Shown here: positions 46,931 through 54,279 of the stretch, piece after piece
How positions within the stretch are numbered: position 1 is the first letter of the stretch
How the letters are laid out: every line of letters starts with the position of its first letter
Origin: Advenella mandrilli
Lineage (GTDB): Bacteria; Pseudomonadota; Gammaproteobacteria; Burkholderiales; Burkholderiaceae_B
Direction: 5' to 3'
DNA: 64,000 bases
Assembly: GCF_016595155.1 (NCBI RefSeq)
Contig: NZ_JAENGP010000002.1
Location: 248,001 to 312,000 of the forward strand
Position numbers and translations under genes: made by a program
The notes under the pieces: model-generated
What the model was told of the DNA's origin: nothing
Database searches by the model: none
The model's input: only the letters and a program-made list of their open reading frames with translations

Positions 46931-47053
46931 GGGGCTCCTGAAGGTGGATTGGACACGTTGGCAACAGGGACGGTTGTCAGGCAGGATTCTGCTATGATGA
47001 GCGCTTATTTTCTCCCTGTCCCCGTGCGGATTTTTTATTGTAAGTCATCCACA

Positions 47054-48007
47054 ATGAATATGAATACCCAGCCTGCTTCAAAATCTTTTGGTAAGCCTGA
47101 GCTTGCGTTGATGTTGGTGACTGTGTTCTGGGGGGCAACGTTCCTGATCGTACAGCTGGCGGTGACGGTCAGTGAACCGTTCTTTTTTGTGGGTTTGCGT
47201 TTTGGCTGTGCCACCCTGGCTATTGCTGTCTGCAGCCTGGGGGCGCTTAAGAGGCTGACGCGACAGGAATTGTGGGCTGGCCTGTTAATCGGGATTTGTA
47301 TTTTCCTGGGTTACAGTTCGCAAACCGTTGGCCTGCAAACCATACCCAGCAGCAAGTCCGCTTTTATCACGGCTTTATATGTGCCGCTGGTGCCCTTGCT
47401 GCAATGGATTTTTCTTAAAAGAAAACCGTCTGTCATGAATTGGGCAGGGGTTCTGCTTGCCTTTATCGGGTTGGCCCTGCTGGCCGGGCCGGAGGGAACC
47501 CGTGGCGGGGTAGGCTGGGGGGAAATGATTACCGCTTTTGGAGCGCTTGCCATTGCGGTGGAAATTATCCTGATCAGCCGTTTTGCCGGCAAAATCAATC
47601 TGTTCAGGGTGACGGTGGTTCAGCTGGCGGTAACCTCGCTGGTTTCTTTTGGCGTATCTGCCGGGGTGGGTGAAGCGGTACCTGATTTTTCCTGGCTGCT
47701 GTTTTCATGTGTCCTATTACTGGGCGTGGCCAGTGCGGTAATCCAGGTCACCATGAACTGGGCGCAAAAGCATGTGTCGGCCACCCGGGCCACCCTGATT
47801 TATGCCGGAGAGCCGGTTTGGGCCGGCATTATTGGCCGTCTTTACGGTGAACGCCTGCCCGTGCTGGCTTTGTTGGGAGCGGTGCTTATTGTGCTGGCGG
47901 TTATTATCAGTGAAATCAAATTGAAATGGCCGGGTGCTGCGAAAGTCCCTGATGTATTGCCGGGAGCAAATAAACGGCAGTCCAAAAAACAGAAGCTTTT
48001 GCCGTAG
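47054..48007 (+). CDS. EamA-family (DMT superfamily) transporter
   Basis: This is a 317-residue inner-membrane transporter with ten predicted helices in two EamA repeats (first repeat LALMLVTVFWGATFLIVQLA, second repeat opening GEMITAFGALAIAVEIIL). The start ATG 47054 (MNMNTQPASKSFGK) places the first helix directly after a short cytoplasmic tail; upstream in-frame starts have no better ribosome site. The basic tail ANKRQSKKQKLLP is cytoplasmic. The substrate is unknown: drug/metabolite export is the family theme. Confidence 0.85.
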   Translation: MNMNTQPASKSFGKPELALMLVTVFWGATFLIVQLAVTVSEPFFFVGLRFGCATLAIAVCSLGALKRLTRQELWAGLLIGICIFLGYSSQTVGLQTIPSSKSAFITALYVPLVPLLQWIFLKRKPSVMNWAGVLLAFIGLALLAGPEGTRGGVGWGEMITAFGALAIAVEIILISRFAGKINLFRVTVVQLAVTSLVSFGVSAGVGEAVPDFSWLLFSCVLLLGVASAVIQVTMNWAQKHVSATRATLIYAGEPVWAGIIGRLYGERLPVLALLGAVLIVLAVIISEIKLKWPGAAKVPDVLPGANKRQSKKQKLLP

Positions 48008-48090
48008 AAAATGCGGCTGAAGGAAGGTGTCAACGTGTGTATGGCAGCATTTTGAATAGTGGGTCTACCTTGTTCAGTAACAGCGTGAAT

Positions 48091-48741
48091 TCAGGTAGCC
48101 GGTTTGTCCAGTTTGCCCAGCAAAAAATCCCTGAAAGCTTCAGGTTGCCCATAGCAGGAGGTGTGTTCCAGTTTTTCCAGCCGGTCACCTTTTTGCAGTA
48201 CGAATGCCGGAAAACCGTTGGCACCGGCATGATGCATAAGCCTTAAGGTGTCATCAATATGGCTTTGGACTGGGCCGGACAGCACTTCTTCATAACTCAT
48301 GGCAAATTCATGGCGGTCCAGCCCGATGGCTTCGGCAATATCGGCCAGTACGTCCGCCTGGACAATATGTTTCCCGTCACGGTAATGCGCATGCTGAATG
48401 GCCTTGAGCATGAAAGGCGCATGGTTTTTCTGCAATTTTTCCGCGGCCAGGATGGCGGCAATGGGGGGCAGGGAATCAAAAATGGTTTGCGGGTTATCCA
48501 GCAGCCCCTTAAGGTAGGCATCGCCAAAAATTTGCCCCGTCATTTGGCTGATGCGGGCATCGGATTGTCGGATCATGTCGCGCTTGCCAGCAGGAATGTG
48601 CATGCGCTGAAACAGGCCACCGGCATGCAACTCAAGTTCATACAGGCCACTGCCTGATGCAATGGCGGTTTCCAGCAGGCTTTCTGCCGCATAACACCAG
48701 CCGCACAGCGGGTCGTAAATATAATGAAGTTTGGTTTGCAT
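48091..48741 (-). CDS. DsbA-family thioredoxin-fold protein (FrnE-like)
   Basis: This is a 216-residue protein with the redox motif C13-G-W-C16 (YDPLCGWCYAAESLL) at the start of a thioredoxin fold with a helical insertion, and the cis-Pro loop FPAFVLQKGD near residue 180. There is no signal peptide, so it acts in the cytosol, as in the FrnE/2-hydroxychromene-isomerase-like branch. Its partner is unknown. It is a single gene divergent from the glycosylase-like gene. Confidence 0.87.
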   Translation of the reverse strand: MQTKLHYIYDPLCGWCYAAESLLETAIASGSGLYELELHAGGLFQRMHIPAGKRDMIRQSDARISQMTGQIFGDAYLKGLLDNPQTIFDSLPPIAAILAAEKLQKNHAPFMLKAIQHAHYRDGKHIVQADVLADIAEAIGLDRHEFAMSYEEVLSGPVQSHIDDTLRLMHHAGANGFPAFVLQKGDRLEKLEHTSCYGQPEAFRDFLLGKLDKPAT

Positions 48742-48941
48742 GGATCTCTCCCGGGCATCTGCCTGTGTGACTGTTTATGGTAGTGTATCACTGGGTTTGC
48801 AGCGCTGTTCGCCCGGGCTTTAACGTTGGGCAAGATGCGTACAAGATGCAATCTAAAGGAAATAAAACCATAATTCCAGTACAGTCATAGTCTTATTGAA
48901 AAATATGCATTTTTGCATAGAAAAACCTGAAGATGTAAGCC

Positions 48942-49535
48942 ATGACGCAGCCAGAACTTTTACCAGAAACACACCCTTTGCCTGCCTTTGCACCCGAAAA
49001 CGCCCGTTTGTTAATGCTGGGCAGTTTTCCGCCGGGCCGGCATCGCTGGAAAATGGATTTTTACTATCCCAATTTGAATAATGATATGTGGCGTATTATG
49101 GGTTTATGCTTTTTCAATGAACGTGATTATTTCCTGACGCCCCAAAAAAACGGCTATGAAGAAGACAAAATCCGCCAGTTTCTGCAAGAAAAGGGGATTG
49201 CCATCAGTGATACCGCGAAGCAGGTAATACGCCTGAAAGAGAATGCCTCTGATAAACACCTGCAAATCGTGCAAACCATGGATATCGCGGCCTTGCTGGA
49301 ACGCTTGCCGCACTGCCATGCCATTGTGACCACGGGGCAGAAAGCGAGCGATACTTTGTTGTCTATTCTGCCGGGTATTCCTGCCGCGCCTGCCGTGGGC
49401 GGGTTTGTTGAGTTTTTGTGGCAGACACGGAAAATGCGTTTTTACCGAATGCCGTCCTCATCGCGGGCCTACCCTAAACCCTTGGTGGAAAAGGCCGGGG
49501 TGTATTTGGGGATGTTCAATGAAATTGGCTTGTAA
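48942..49535 (+). CDS. Uracil-DNA-glycosylase-fold protein
   Basis: This is a 197-residue protein of the uracil-DNA glycosylase superfamily. Motif 1 reads LLMLGSFPPGRHRWKMDFYY, followed by NNDMWRIMGLCF and a C-terminal FYRMPSSSRAYPKP motif in the place of the usual DNA-intercalation loop. This GSFPP form is closer to the hypoxanthine/uracil (family 6-like) branch than to Ung. The activity on a given damaged base is not shown by the sequence. It is immediately upstream of fumC, 46 bases apart. Confidence 0.75.
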   Translation: MTQPELLPETHPLPAFAPENARLLMLGSFPPGRHRWKMDFYYPNLNNDMWRIMGLCFFNERDYFLTPQKNGYEEDKIRQFLQEKGIAISDTAKQVIRLKENASDKHLQIVQTMDIAALLERLPHCHAIVTTGQKASDTLLSILPGIPAAPAVGGFVEFLWQTRKMRFYRMPSSSRAYPKPLVEKAGVYLGMFNEIGL

Positions 49536-49581
49536 CGCGTATAATTATAAGCATCTGCCTGAAATAATTAAGGAATCTGAA

Positions 49582-50958
49582 ATGACAATTCGCATTGAAC
49601 GGGACAGCATGGGTGAACTTGAAGTGCCAGAAGAGGCGCTTTATGGGGCACAAACGCAACGGGCCATTAACAATTTCCCGGTGAGCGGCCAGCGTTTGCC
49701 GAAAGCGTTTATTGCTGCCTTGCTAACCGCCAAGGCGGCCGCGGCCAAGGCTAACGCTAAATTGGGCCATATACCCGAGCCAATGGGAAAGGCGATTGTG
49801 ACGGCAGCCAATGAACTGCTGGCCAGTGACAATTTCATGGTGCATTTTCCCATTGATGTCTACCAGACCGGTTCAGGCACCAGCACCAATATGAATGCCA
49901 ACGAGGTATTGGCAACGCTGGCAACACAAATATATGAAAGCAAAGTCAGCCCCAACGATCATATCAATTTCGGGCAAAGCAGTAATGACATCATCCCCAG
50001 TAGCATTCATATCAGTGCGGCCATAGAGCTGGATAAAAAACTATTGCCTGCGCTTGCCCACTTGGCCAAGACCATTCGTGAGAAAGCCGCGACGGTAGAC
50101 CAGTATGTTAAAACCGGCCGTACCCATTTAATGGATGCCATGCCGGTGCGCCTGAGCCAAAGCCTGACAGGCTGGGCGGTGCAAATTGAACAGAATATCA
50201 GCCAGTTGAAAGCCACCCGGCCATTGCTGCACAGTCTGGCACAGGGTGGTACGGCAGTGGGTACAGGTATTAATGCCGATCCGGCTTTTGCCGCCGAGTT
50301 TGCCCGTCAATTAAGTGAAATAACCGGACTTACCTTTACACCGGCAGAAAGCTTTTTTACCCATATCGGTTCACAGGATATTGCCGTTTCACTGTCAGGG
50401 CAGTTAAAAACAACTGCGGTATCCATCATGAAAATTGCCAATGACCTGCGCTGGATGAACTCCGGCCCACTGGCCGGTTTGGGCGAGATCGAGCTGGAAG
50501 CCTTGCAGCCGGGCTCTTCCATCATGCCGGGCAAGGTGAACCCGGTCATTCCTGAAGCGGCAGCCATGGTGGCGGCCCAGGTGATTGGTAACGATGCGGC
50601 CATTACCATTGGCGGTCAGGCAGGCAATTTTGAATTGAACGTGATGCTGCCCATGATTGCTAATAATCTGCTTAACAGTATTGAAATTCTGGCCAATATT
50701 ACCGTTTTGCTGGCAGACAAGGCAATTAAAACCTTCAGGGTGAATGAGGCCCGTCTGGAAGAAGCCCTGGCCCGTAACCCGATTCTGGTAACGGCGCTGA
50801 ACCCGGTTATTGGCTATTTGAAAGCGGCTGAAATTGCCAAACAGGCTTATAAGGAAGGGCGCCCTATTGTGGATGTGGCGGCCGAGCAAACCGATATCCC
50901 GCGGGATGAGCTGTTACGTCTGCTTAACCCGATGAAATTGACACAGGGTGGTTTGTAA
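49582..50958 (+). CDS. fumC: Fumarate hydratase class II
   Basis: FumC interconverts fumarate and malate in the TCA cycle without an iron-sulfur cluster. The start is ATG 49582 (MTIRIERDSMGELEVPEEAL), with AAGGA upstream, giving 458 residues (E. coli FumC 467). Signature stretches are TGSGTSTNMNANEVLA, NFGQSSNDIIPSSIHIS, KTGRTHLMDAMPVRLSQ and GSSIMPGKVNPV, the last carrying the flexible catalytic serine loop. Other in-frame starts upstream overlap the glycosylase gene and are rejected. DUF1289 follows five bases later. Confidence 0.96.
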   Translation: MTIRIERDSMGELEVPEEALYGAQTQRAINNFPVSGQRLPKAFIAALLTAKAAAAKANAKLGHIPEPMGKAIVTAANELLASDNFMVHFPIDVYQTGSGTSTNMNANEVLATLATQIYESKVSPNDHINFGQSSNDIIPSSIHISAAIELDKKLLPALAHLAKTIREKAATVDQYVKTGRTHLMDAMPVRLSQSLTGWAVQIEQNISQLKATRPLLHSLAQGGTAVGTGINADPAFAAEFARQLSEITGLTFTPAESFFTHIGSQDIAVSLSGQLKTTAVSIMKIANDLRWMNSGPLAGLGEIELEALQPGSSIMPGKVNPVIPEAAAMVAAQVIGNDAAITIGGQAGNFELNVMLPMIANNLLNSIEILANITVLLADKAIKTFRVNEARLEEALARNPILVTALNPVIGYLKAAEIAKQAYKEGRPIVDVAAEQTDIPRDELLRLLNPMKLTQGGL

Positions 50959-50963
50959 TTAAT

Positions 50964-51194
50964 ATGGAACAACTGGAATTTTTTGAAATTCCCAGCCCTT
51001 GCATTGGTGTTTGTGAAGCCAATGCCAAGGGCTATTGTAAAGGCTGTTTTCGCAGCCGTGACGAGCGTTTTAACTGGCAGACTTATTCTGACCCGCAAAA
51101 GCGTGAGGTCATCCGTTTGTGCCAGATGCGCAAGCAGCGTGCCGTGCTGGCGATGCTGGAGGCCAGGAAAAAAGCGGAAGCTGATGCGGATTAA
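50964..51194 (+). CDS. DUF1289 domain-containing protein
   Basis: This is a 76-residue protein with the DUF1289 cysteine signature (PSPCIGVCEANAKGYCKGCF, four cysteines at residues 13-28), followed by R-x-E-x-x-W typical of the family and a basic helical tail. A small metal-binding role is likely, but no function has been shown. It is likely co-transcribed with fumC. Confidence 0.88.
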   Translation: MEQLEFFEIPSPCIGVCEANAKGYCKGCFRSRDERFNWQTYSDPQKREVIRLCQMRKQRAVLAMLEARKKAEADAD

Positions 51195-51259
51195 TAATTA
51201 TGAATGACTGGCTATGGTATAACCGGGGCCCTTTGACTGGAATATAAGCAGTAATCAAG

Positions 51260-51925
51260 ATGAAAAAAAGTTTGACTGTATTCGTGGTGGTATTGAATAC
51301 ATTGTTTGGGCAGGCGCAGGCCGCGCAACTGAAAGGCAAGGTGGTTAGTATTGCCGATGGCGATACCCTTACCATTCTACAAAATGATAAAACCCAAAAA
51401 CGCATCCGCCTTGGTGAAATTGATGCGCCGGAAAGCAAACAGGCTTTTGGACAGCGCTCAAAAGAGTCATTAATCCAGCTGTGTGGTGGCCAGAATGCCG
51501 TGGTACAGGTGCAGGATATCGACCGTTATGGCCGTGTCGTGGGCCGGGTGAACTGTAATGGCGTGGATGCCAATGTTGAGCAGCTGCGCCGTGGTATGGC
51601 CTGGGTGTATGACAGTTATGCCAAGGATAAAAGCCTGTATGGCGTACAAAGCCAGGCCAAAAAGGCGCGCAAGGGCTTGTGGTCCGATGCCAATCCGGTG
51701 CCGCCATGGCTTTGGCGCAAGGGGCAGACAACCGCGTGGGCTGCCAGCCAGACAGGCCCTAAAGTGGTAAACGGTGACGTGCGGGGCAACAAAAACTCCA
51801 AGGTTTACCATTTATCCAACTGCCCGGGCTATACCGCGATGAGCCCTAAAAATGTGCAGCCTTTTAAAACTGAAAAAGAAGCCCGGGCAGCCGGTTTTCG
51901 CAAGGCGGGTAATTGCCCTAAATAG
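51260..51925 (+). CDS. Secreted thermonuclease-like nuclease with C-terminal extension
   Basis: This is a 221-residue staphylococcal-nuclease-fold protein. A signal peptide (MKKSLTVFVVVLNTLFGQAQ) predicts export. The SNase domain at about residues 24-160 keeps the catalytic residues R50 and E58 (RIRLGEIDAPES) and R92 (DIDRYGRVVGRV). Residues about 172-221 form an extra domain (GNKNSKVYHLSNCPGYTAM ... AGNCPK) with two cysteines, similar to Ada-type metal-binding tails seen in other secreted nucleases. It is probably a scavenging or defence nuclease in the periplasm or medium. Confidence 0.9.
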   Translation: MKKSLTVFVVVLNTLFGQAQAAQLKGKVVSIADGDTLTILQNDKTQKRIRLGEIDAPESKQAFGQRSKESLIQLCGGQNAVVQVQDIDRYGRVVGRVNCNGVDANVEQLRRGMAWVYDSYAKDKSLYGVQSQAKKARKGLWSDANPVPPWLWRKGQTTAWAASQTGPKVVNGDVRGNKNSKVYHLSNCPGYTAMSPKNVQPFKTEKEARAAGFRKAGNCPK

Positions 51926-52120
51926 TATTGCCGTGCCTGTTTTTTTGTAATTGGCGCCGTTCCTGATTTATGTGGCGCAATTTGTGATGACCTGCACCAT
52001 TTTAAGTTGGAAGATGGGGCCTCTAATGCCTGCAGCTTCCAGATCATTGGTAAAGTCAGTGCGCGTTTATTATCCATTTAATACATTGATTTTAATGATT
52101 TTTTATCTACACTAAATTCT

Positions 52121-52139
52121 ATTGGCATAATATGCCAAT
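52121..52139. promoter_or_regulatory. ParD operator palindrome
   Basis: ATTGGCATAATATGCCAAT is a perfect inverted repeat (9-1-9) 30 bases upstream of the antitoxin start. It is a probable autoregulatory site for the ParD-ParE complex. Confidence 0.7.
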
Positions 52140-52168
52140 GATTGAATTAATTGTATGGGAGTCATATC

Positions 52169-52459
52169 ATGCCTACACGTAATATTGTTATTACTGACCA
52201 TCAGGCTCAGCTTGTAGAGCAATTGGTTACCAGTGGACGTTACCAGAATGCCAGTGAGGTTTTGCGTGAGGGTTTGCGTCTGGTGGAATTGCAGGAAGTT
52301 GAGTATGTTACTAAGCTTAAAGCTTTGCATGATGCCATTCAGTTGGGTAAAGATGATATTGCAGCTGGAAGGTTTAAAACCTTTAAAAGTGGTCAATCCT
52401 TAACAAAACACTTGAATGCATTGGCAGATAAAACAATCGGGAAGGTTCTGGCAGAATGA
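52169..52459 (+). CDS. parD: ParD-like (CC2985 family) antitoxin
   Basis: This is a 96-residue type II antitoxin. The start is ATG 52169 (MPTRNIVITDHQAQLVEQLV) with GGGAG at about 52157. The N-terminal ribbon-helix-helix (residues about 3-45, YQNASEVLREGLRLVELQE) binds DNA; the C-terminal part (GRFKTFKSGQSLTKHLNAL) would wrap the toxin. It overlaps the toxin gene by four bases. Autoregulation through the 19-base palindrome upstream is likely. Confidence 0.88.
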   Translation: MPTRNIVITDHQAQLVEQLVTSGRYQNASEVLREGLRLVELQEVEYVTKLKALHDAIQLGKDDIAAGRFKTFKSGQSLTKHLNALADKTIGKVLAE

Positions 52460-52797
52460 GTATAAAGCCGATGGAGGGTATTTGGGAGGTTTTGTTAACC
52501 GAAACGGCAGAGCAAGATTATATTGATATTATTCGCTGGACTGTACAGAATTTTGGTGAGCATCAGGCAAAAACGTATTCGCTTACGCTGAACTTGGCAT
52601 TGGCTACTTTAGAAAAAAGCCCAAATATTATAGGTGCCAAACAAAGAGAAGAGCTTGGCGCAAGAATCTACACCTTACATGTGGTGAGAAATGGAAAAAA
52701 AGGACGTCACATCATTGTATTTTGCGCCAGTGAACGCAATACCATAGAGGTGCTGCGTTTATTGCATGACAGTATGGATTTTGAGAGTCATCTGTGA
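52456..52797 (+). CDS. parE: ParE/RelE-superfamily toxin
   Basis: This is a 113-residue type II toxin of the ParE family, with ETAEQDYIDIIRWTVQNFGEH near the start, ELGARIYTLHVVRNGKKGRHIIVF in the middle and EVLRLLHDSMDFESHL at the end, the usual ParE C-terminal pattern (relatives inhibit DNA gyrase). The ATG at 52456 overlaps the antitoxin stop, so the pair is translationally coupled and probably functional. Whether it is active against gyrase is inferred from the family. Confidence 0.87.
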   Translation: MSIKPMEGIWEVLLTETAEQDYIDIIRWTVQNFGEHQAKTYSLTLNLALATLEKSPNIIGAKQREELGARIYTLHVVRNGKKGRHIIVFCASERNTIEVLRLLHDSMDFESHL

Positions 52798-53153
52798 TTT
52801 AAGCCTGTAATTGACGGTTTCGGTGTGTCCTTTAAGGTTGCTTTATCCATGTCAACAGTTATTGTGATCCAATTACCGGAAAAAATAAGCTAATACAAAA
52901 ATATCTAAATGATTTCCTTGTATTTTGCGTGCTATTAAATCTTATTTATAGTGTATTTAAATACATTTTATTGAAGCTGTACTAACCTTAATAAACCATT
53001 CAGGCTGCATGGCCAGTTCAGGCAAGGTGTCTCATGATTCAAATGGAGTTTCATCAAAAAAGACTGAACCCGAAAAACACAGATTCAGTCCTTGTTAATA
53101 GCCAATTAACAGGCTTGATGATCAAGCCTGTTTAAAGCAATAACAGCAAACGA
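52798..53153. other. Intergenic region between the ParE and peroxiredoxin genes
   Basis: This 356-base stretch shows no gene. Nearest the peroxiredoxin stop it holds two hairpins: 53062-53090 with an adjacent T run on the minus strand, and 53108-53132. The rest (52800-53050) is AT-rich without recognisable structure. Confidence 0.6.
53056..53090 (-). terminator. Terminator of the peroxiredoxin gene
   Basis: On the minus strand GACTGAA (from 53090) pairs with TTCAGTC (to 53062), followed by six T residues (53061-53056). A second perfect 11-base stem, AACAGGCTTGA with TCAAGCCTGTT (53108-53132), lies between it and the stop but lacks a T run. Confidence 0.7.
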
Positions 53154-53810
53154 TTATTTGGCAGGTGCCTTGGCAAAACGCAGGTAAGGCAGTTTAATGT
53201 CGAGTTCGCCAAATTTTTCTTTGGCCTGTTCATCGTTAAGGCTTAAGGCCACAATGACGTCTTCGCCAGGTTGCCAGTCAGCGGGTGTGGCCACAGGCAC
53301 ACCATCGGTTGCCTGAATGGCATCTAGGGCACGTAAAATCTCGGCAAAGTTACGGCCGACAGACATGGGGTAAGCCAGGGTCAGGCGGATTTTTTTGTCT
53401 GGACCAATAATAAAGACAGTACGTACGGTGGCGCTGTCGGCGGGGGTGCGGCCATCGGGCAGGTAGGCGTCGGCAGGCAGCATGTTGTACAGCTTGGCTA
53501 CTTGCAGGGACGTGTCGTCAATGATGGGGAAGTCGGCAGGTGAGCCGCAAACCGCTTCAATATCACGCTTCCATTTGTGGTGCTCATCAACGCTGTCTAC
53601 CGAAACACCCATGACCTTGGTGTTTCGTTTGGCAAAATCCCCAGCCAGGCGGGCGACTGCGCCGAATTCGGTGGTGCAAACAGGGGTAAAGTCTTTGGGG
53701 TGTGAAAACAGAATGGCGTAGCTGTCGCCCATCCAGTCGTGAAAGGTTAATTCACCGGCGGTAGAGTCGGTCGTGAAGTTTGGTGCAATATCATTAATAC
53801 GAAGTGACAT
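53154..53810 (-). CDS. 1-Cys peroxiredoxin (Prx6 type)
   Basis: This is a 218-residue thiol peroxidase that reduces hydrogen peroxide and organic hydroperoxides. The peroxidatic cysteine is C45 in FSHPKDFTPVCTTEFGAVAR. The long C-terminal domain after residue 170 (DGVPVATPADWQPGEDVIVA) marks the Prx6 subfamily, which uses a single cysteine. Another cysteine (AVCGSP) is not at a resolving position. The upstream region is extremely AT-rich with tandem repeats. Regulation is not visible. Confidence 0.93.
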   Translation of the reverse strand: MSLRINDIAPNFTTDSTAGELTFHDWMGDSYAILFSHPKDFTPVCTTEFGAVARLAGDFAKRNTKVMGVSVDSVDEHHKWKRDIEAVCGSPADFPIIDDTSLQVAKLYNMLPADAYLPDGRTPADSATVRTVFIIGPDKKIRLTLAYPMSVGRNFAEILRALDAIQATDGVPVATPADWQPGEDVIVALSLNDEQAKEKFGELDIKLPYLRFAKAPAK

Positions 53811-53920
53811 GTCGAATCCCTTGTGAGTTAATAGATGGACCGGTACCGATCCGGGTAGGGCCTGCCAGCGACTGAACTTGAGGCAGGCTGGTTTTGCATA
53901 TAACGATGACTACGTTTTGT

Positions 53921-53965
53921 TATATAAATAAATATTATATAAAATATTATATAAAATATTATATT
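53921..53965. repeat. AT-only tandem repeat with a 23-base direct-repeat copy
   Basis: The 12-base unit AAATATTATATA is repeated three times at 53930-53965 (last copy one mismatch). The 23-base segment 53921-53943 recurs identically at 54149-54171, bracketing the insertion-sequence-end palindrome. It lies 110-155 bases upstream of the peroxiredoxin start. Confidence 0.85.
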
Positions 53966-54044
53966 AATAGAAAAAATTATGCAACAGTTTATAGTTTGAA
54001 AATATCTATGGGCATTGAATAAAATTATACGTTCCACGCAGGAG

Positions 54045-54096
54045 TGAACTGACCCCAAAAAGTTGGACACCTCTTCAACTTATTGGGGTCAGTTCA
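54045..54096. mobile_element. Two fused insertion-sequence ends (internally deleted element)
   Basis: TGAACTGACCCCAAAAAGTTG (54045-54065) and its near-perfect reverse complement (54076-54096) face each other across ten bases. TGAACTGACCCC ends are typical of IS3-group elements, so this looks like an element reduced to its two terminal repeats, with no transposase left. Flanks CGTTCCACGC (54030-54039) and GCGTGGGAACG (54099-54109) extend the inverted symmetry. It could fold as a long hairpin. Confidence 0.65.
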
Positions 54097-54148
54097 GAGC
54101 GTGGGAACGAGTACACAGCACAACATTACAGCATATTCATGCAATTTT

Positions 54149-54171
54149 TATATAAATAAATATTATATAAA
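54149..54171. repeat. Second copy of the 23-base AT direct repeat
   Basis: It is identical over 23 bases to 53921-53943, 228 bases apart, on the other side of the insertion-sequence-end palindrome. Chance similarity in AT-rich DNA is possible but unlikely at this length. Confidence 0.75.
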
Positions 54172-54201
54172 TATATTATTGATTGGGAGATTATTTCAAG
54201 C

Positions 54202-54228
54202 AAAAAAATCCCTGCTGTTACGCAGGGA
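54202..54228 (-). terminator. Terminator of the leftward MmgE/acyl-CoA dehydrogenase unit
   Basis: On the minus strand TCCCTGC (from 54228) pairs with GCAGGGA (to 54209) around a six-base loop, followed by seven T residues (54208-54202). It is 52 bases past the MmgE/PrpD stop. Confidence 0.88.
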
Positions 54229-54279
54229 CAAAGTCTACTCCACTAGAGTTATTTCAACATCAAATTTTTATGGCAAGCC

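Noticed and set aside
53930-53965. Possible CRISPR-like array
   Set aside because: The repeats are contiguous, 12 bases long and AT-only, with no spacers and no cas genes.
53921-54171. Possible replication origin because of AT-rich repeats
   Set aside because: No dnaA, dnaN, parAB or DnaA-box cluster (TTATCCACA) was seen nearby.
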